64,000 bases of DNA from an uncultured Aliivibrio sp. (GTDB lineage: Bacteria > Pseudomonadota > Gammaproteobacteria > Enterobacterales > Vibrionaceae), in the NCBI RefSeq assembly GCF_946479765.1, contig NZ_CAMLHO010000001.1, positions 124,001-188,000 of the forward strand, in the 5' to 3' direction. The translations under genes and the position numbers were made by a program. The notes beneath the pieces were generated by a model. That model ran no database searches and was not told the DNA's origin. It saw nothing but the letters and a program-made list of their open reading frames with translations. Below, piece after piece: positions 63,513 to 64,000 of the stretch. Numbering within the stretch: the stretch's first letter is position 1; each line of letters opens with the position of its first letter.

Positions 63513-64000
63513 TTATACGTCTAGGTTAGCTACACGTAGTGCGTTCTCTTCAATGAAGTTACGACGCGGCTCAACATGATCACCCATTAGCGTAGTAAAC
63601 AACTCATCCGCACTTACTGCGTCGTTAATCGTTACTTGCATCATACGGCGAGAATCAGGATCCATCGTGGTTTCCCAAAGCTGCTCAGGGTTCATTTCAC
63701 CCAGACCTTTGTAACGCTGTAAATAAACGCCACGACTAGAGTCTTTAATTAACCATGCAATCGCTTCATCCAATGTTTCTACTGGTTGCTTACGCTCACC
63801 ACGTTGTGCGTAAGCACCTTCTTCAATCAGACCATTAAGCGTTTCTGATAAATCAGCGATACGACCGTACTCTTTCGAGTTAAGTAGATCTGCACTTAAT
63901 ATGTGCTCATGTTGAACACCGTGAGTACGAACAACAAGTTTAGGCTGATGAATATTTAACTCTTCATTAAACTGCAGCGCTGATGTGTACTGGCTTGCAC
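63513..64000 (-). CDS. gyrB: DNA gyrase subunit B GyrB (C-terminal part; continues past window)
   Basis: The last 162 residues of GyrB; the 5' part lies beyond the right edge. The family tail is clear: [21 protein letters not shown] (in part), [37 protein letters not shown] (in part). GyrB is the ATPase subunit that introduces negative supercoils with GyrA. Its orientation implies recF, dnaN and dnaA and the replication origin lie to the right, as in other Vibrionaceae. Confidence 0.97.
   Translation of the reverse strand, partial: ASQYTSALQFNEELNIHQPKLVVRTHGVQHEHILSADLLNSKEYGRIADLSETLNGLIEEGAYAQRGERKQPVETLDEAIAWLIKDSSRGVYLQRYKGLGEMNPEQLWETTMDPDSRRMMQVTINDAVSADELFTTLMGDHVEPRRNFIEENALRVANLDV

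Overview
This 64-kb window is a piece of the main chromosome of a gammaproteobacterium of the family Vibrionaceae, most probably the genus Aliivibrio (A. fischeri group). The evidence is a low GC content, Vibrio-type gene order (gyrB, glyS-glyQ, avtA, fadBA, yigZ-trkH-hemG, thiCEFSGH, a Bcr-type transporter, tsrA, rmuC, ubiE-J-B, tatABC), a duplicated csrB small-RNA locus, and canonical parS sites close to gyrB. It is core genome near the replication origin, with the origin expected beyond the right edge. I see no prophage, integron, insertion sequence or CRISPR array.

Layout. 0.3-6.4 kb: yhhQ with a preQ1 riboswitch, recQ, rarD, uvrD. 6.5-13.5 kb: cyaA (TTG start, CRP site) diverging from the hemCDXY operon. 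13.5-24.6 kb: fre, a small ferredoxin, a UbiD with a duplicated C-terminal segment, a secreted orphan protein, rho, trxA, rhlB-gppA, hemB and tatD. 24.6-26.2 kb: no protein genes, but two tandem csrB-type RNAs of about 420 nt on the minus strand, each with a GacA/UvrY-type palindrome upstream, plus a strong CRP site and dispersed repeats. 26.2-32.3 kb: ubiE-ubiJ-ubiB-tatA-tatB-tatC and rmuC. 32.4-38 kb: an EamA transporter, the H-NS-like regulator tsrA, a Bcr/CflA efflux pump diverging from a LysR gene, and an aminopeptidase P. 38-44.1 kb: the thiCEFSGH operon under a TPP riboswitch. 44.3-46.2 kb: a CLC-F fluoride antiporter preceded by a fluoride riboswitch, and a small orphan gene. 46.5-53 kb: tRNA-Trp, hemG, trkH, yigZ and, divergently, fadBA with a FadR-like operator. 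53-57 kb: two unannotated short ORFs, an acuI/yhdH reductase, LysR, tusA and two small membrane proteins. 57-64 kb: a MalS-like lipoprotein lacking the expected catalytic residues, glyQ-glyS, avtA, an ERIC-like repeat and the 3' end of gyrB.

How the genes work together. hemCDXY, hemB and hemG supply haem. ubiD, ubiE, ubiJ and ubiB make ubiquinone. cyaA, the CRP sites and the csrB pair link carbon status to the Csr system. Three metabolite or ion riboswitches (preQ1, TPP, fluoride) sit in front of the matching transporter, biosynthesis or export gene. Five parS-like sites between 38 and 50 kb fit a centromere region near the origin.

The most interesting items are the tandem csrB locus with its CRP site, the fluoride riboswitch/CLC-F pair, the parS cluster, the internally duplicated UbiD, the probable pseudo-amylase and two candidate small proteins. 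All assignments come from reading the sequence and recalling protein families; no database search was run.
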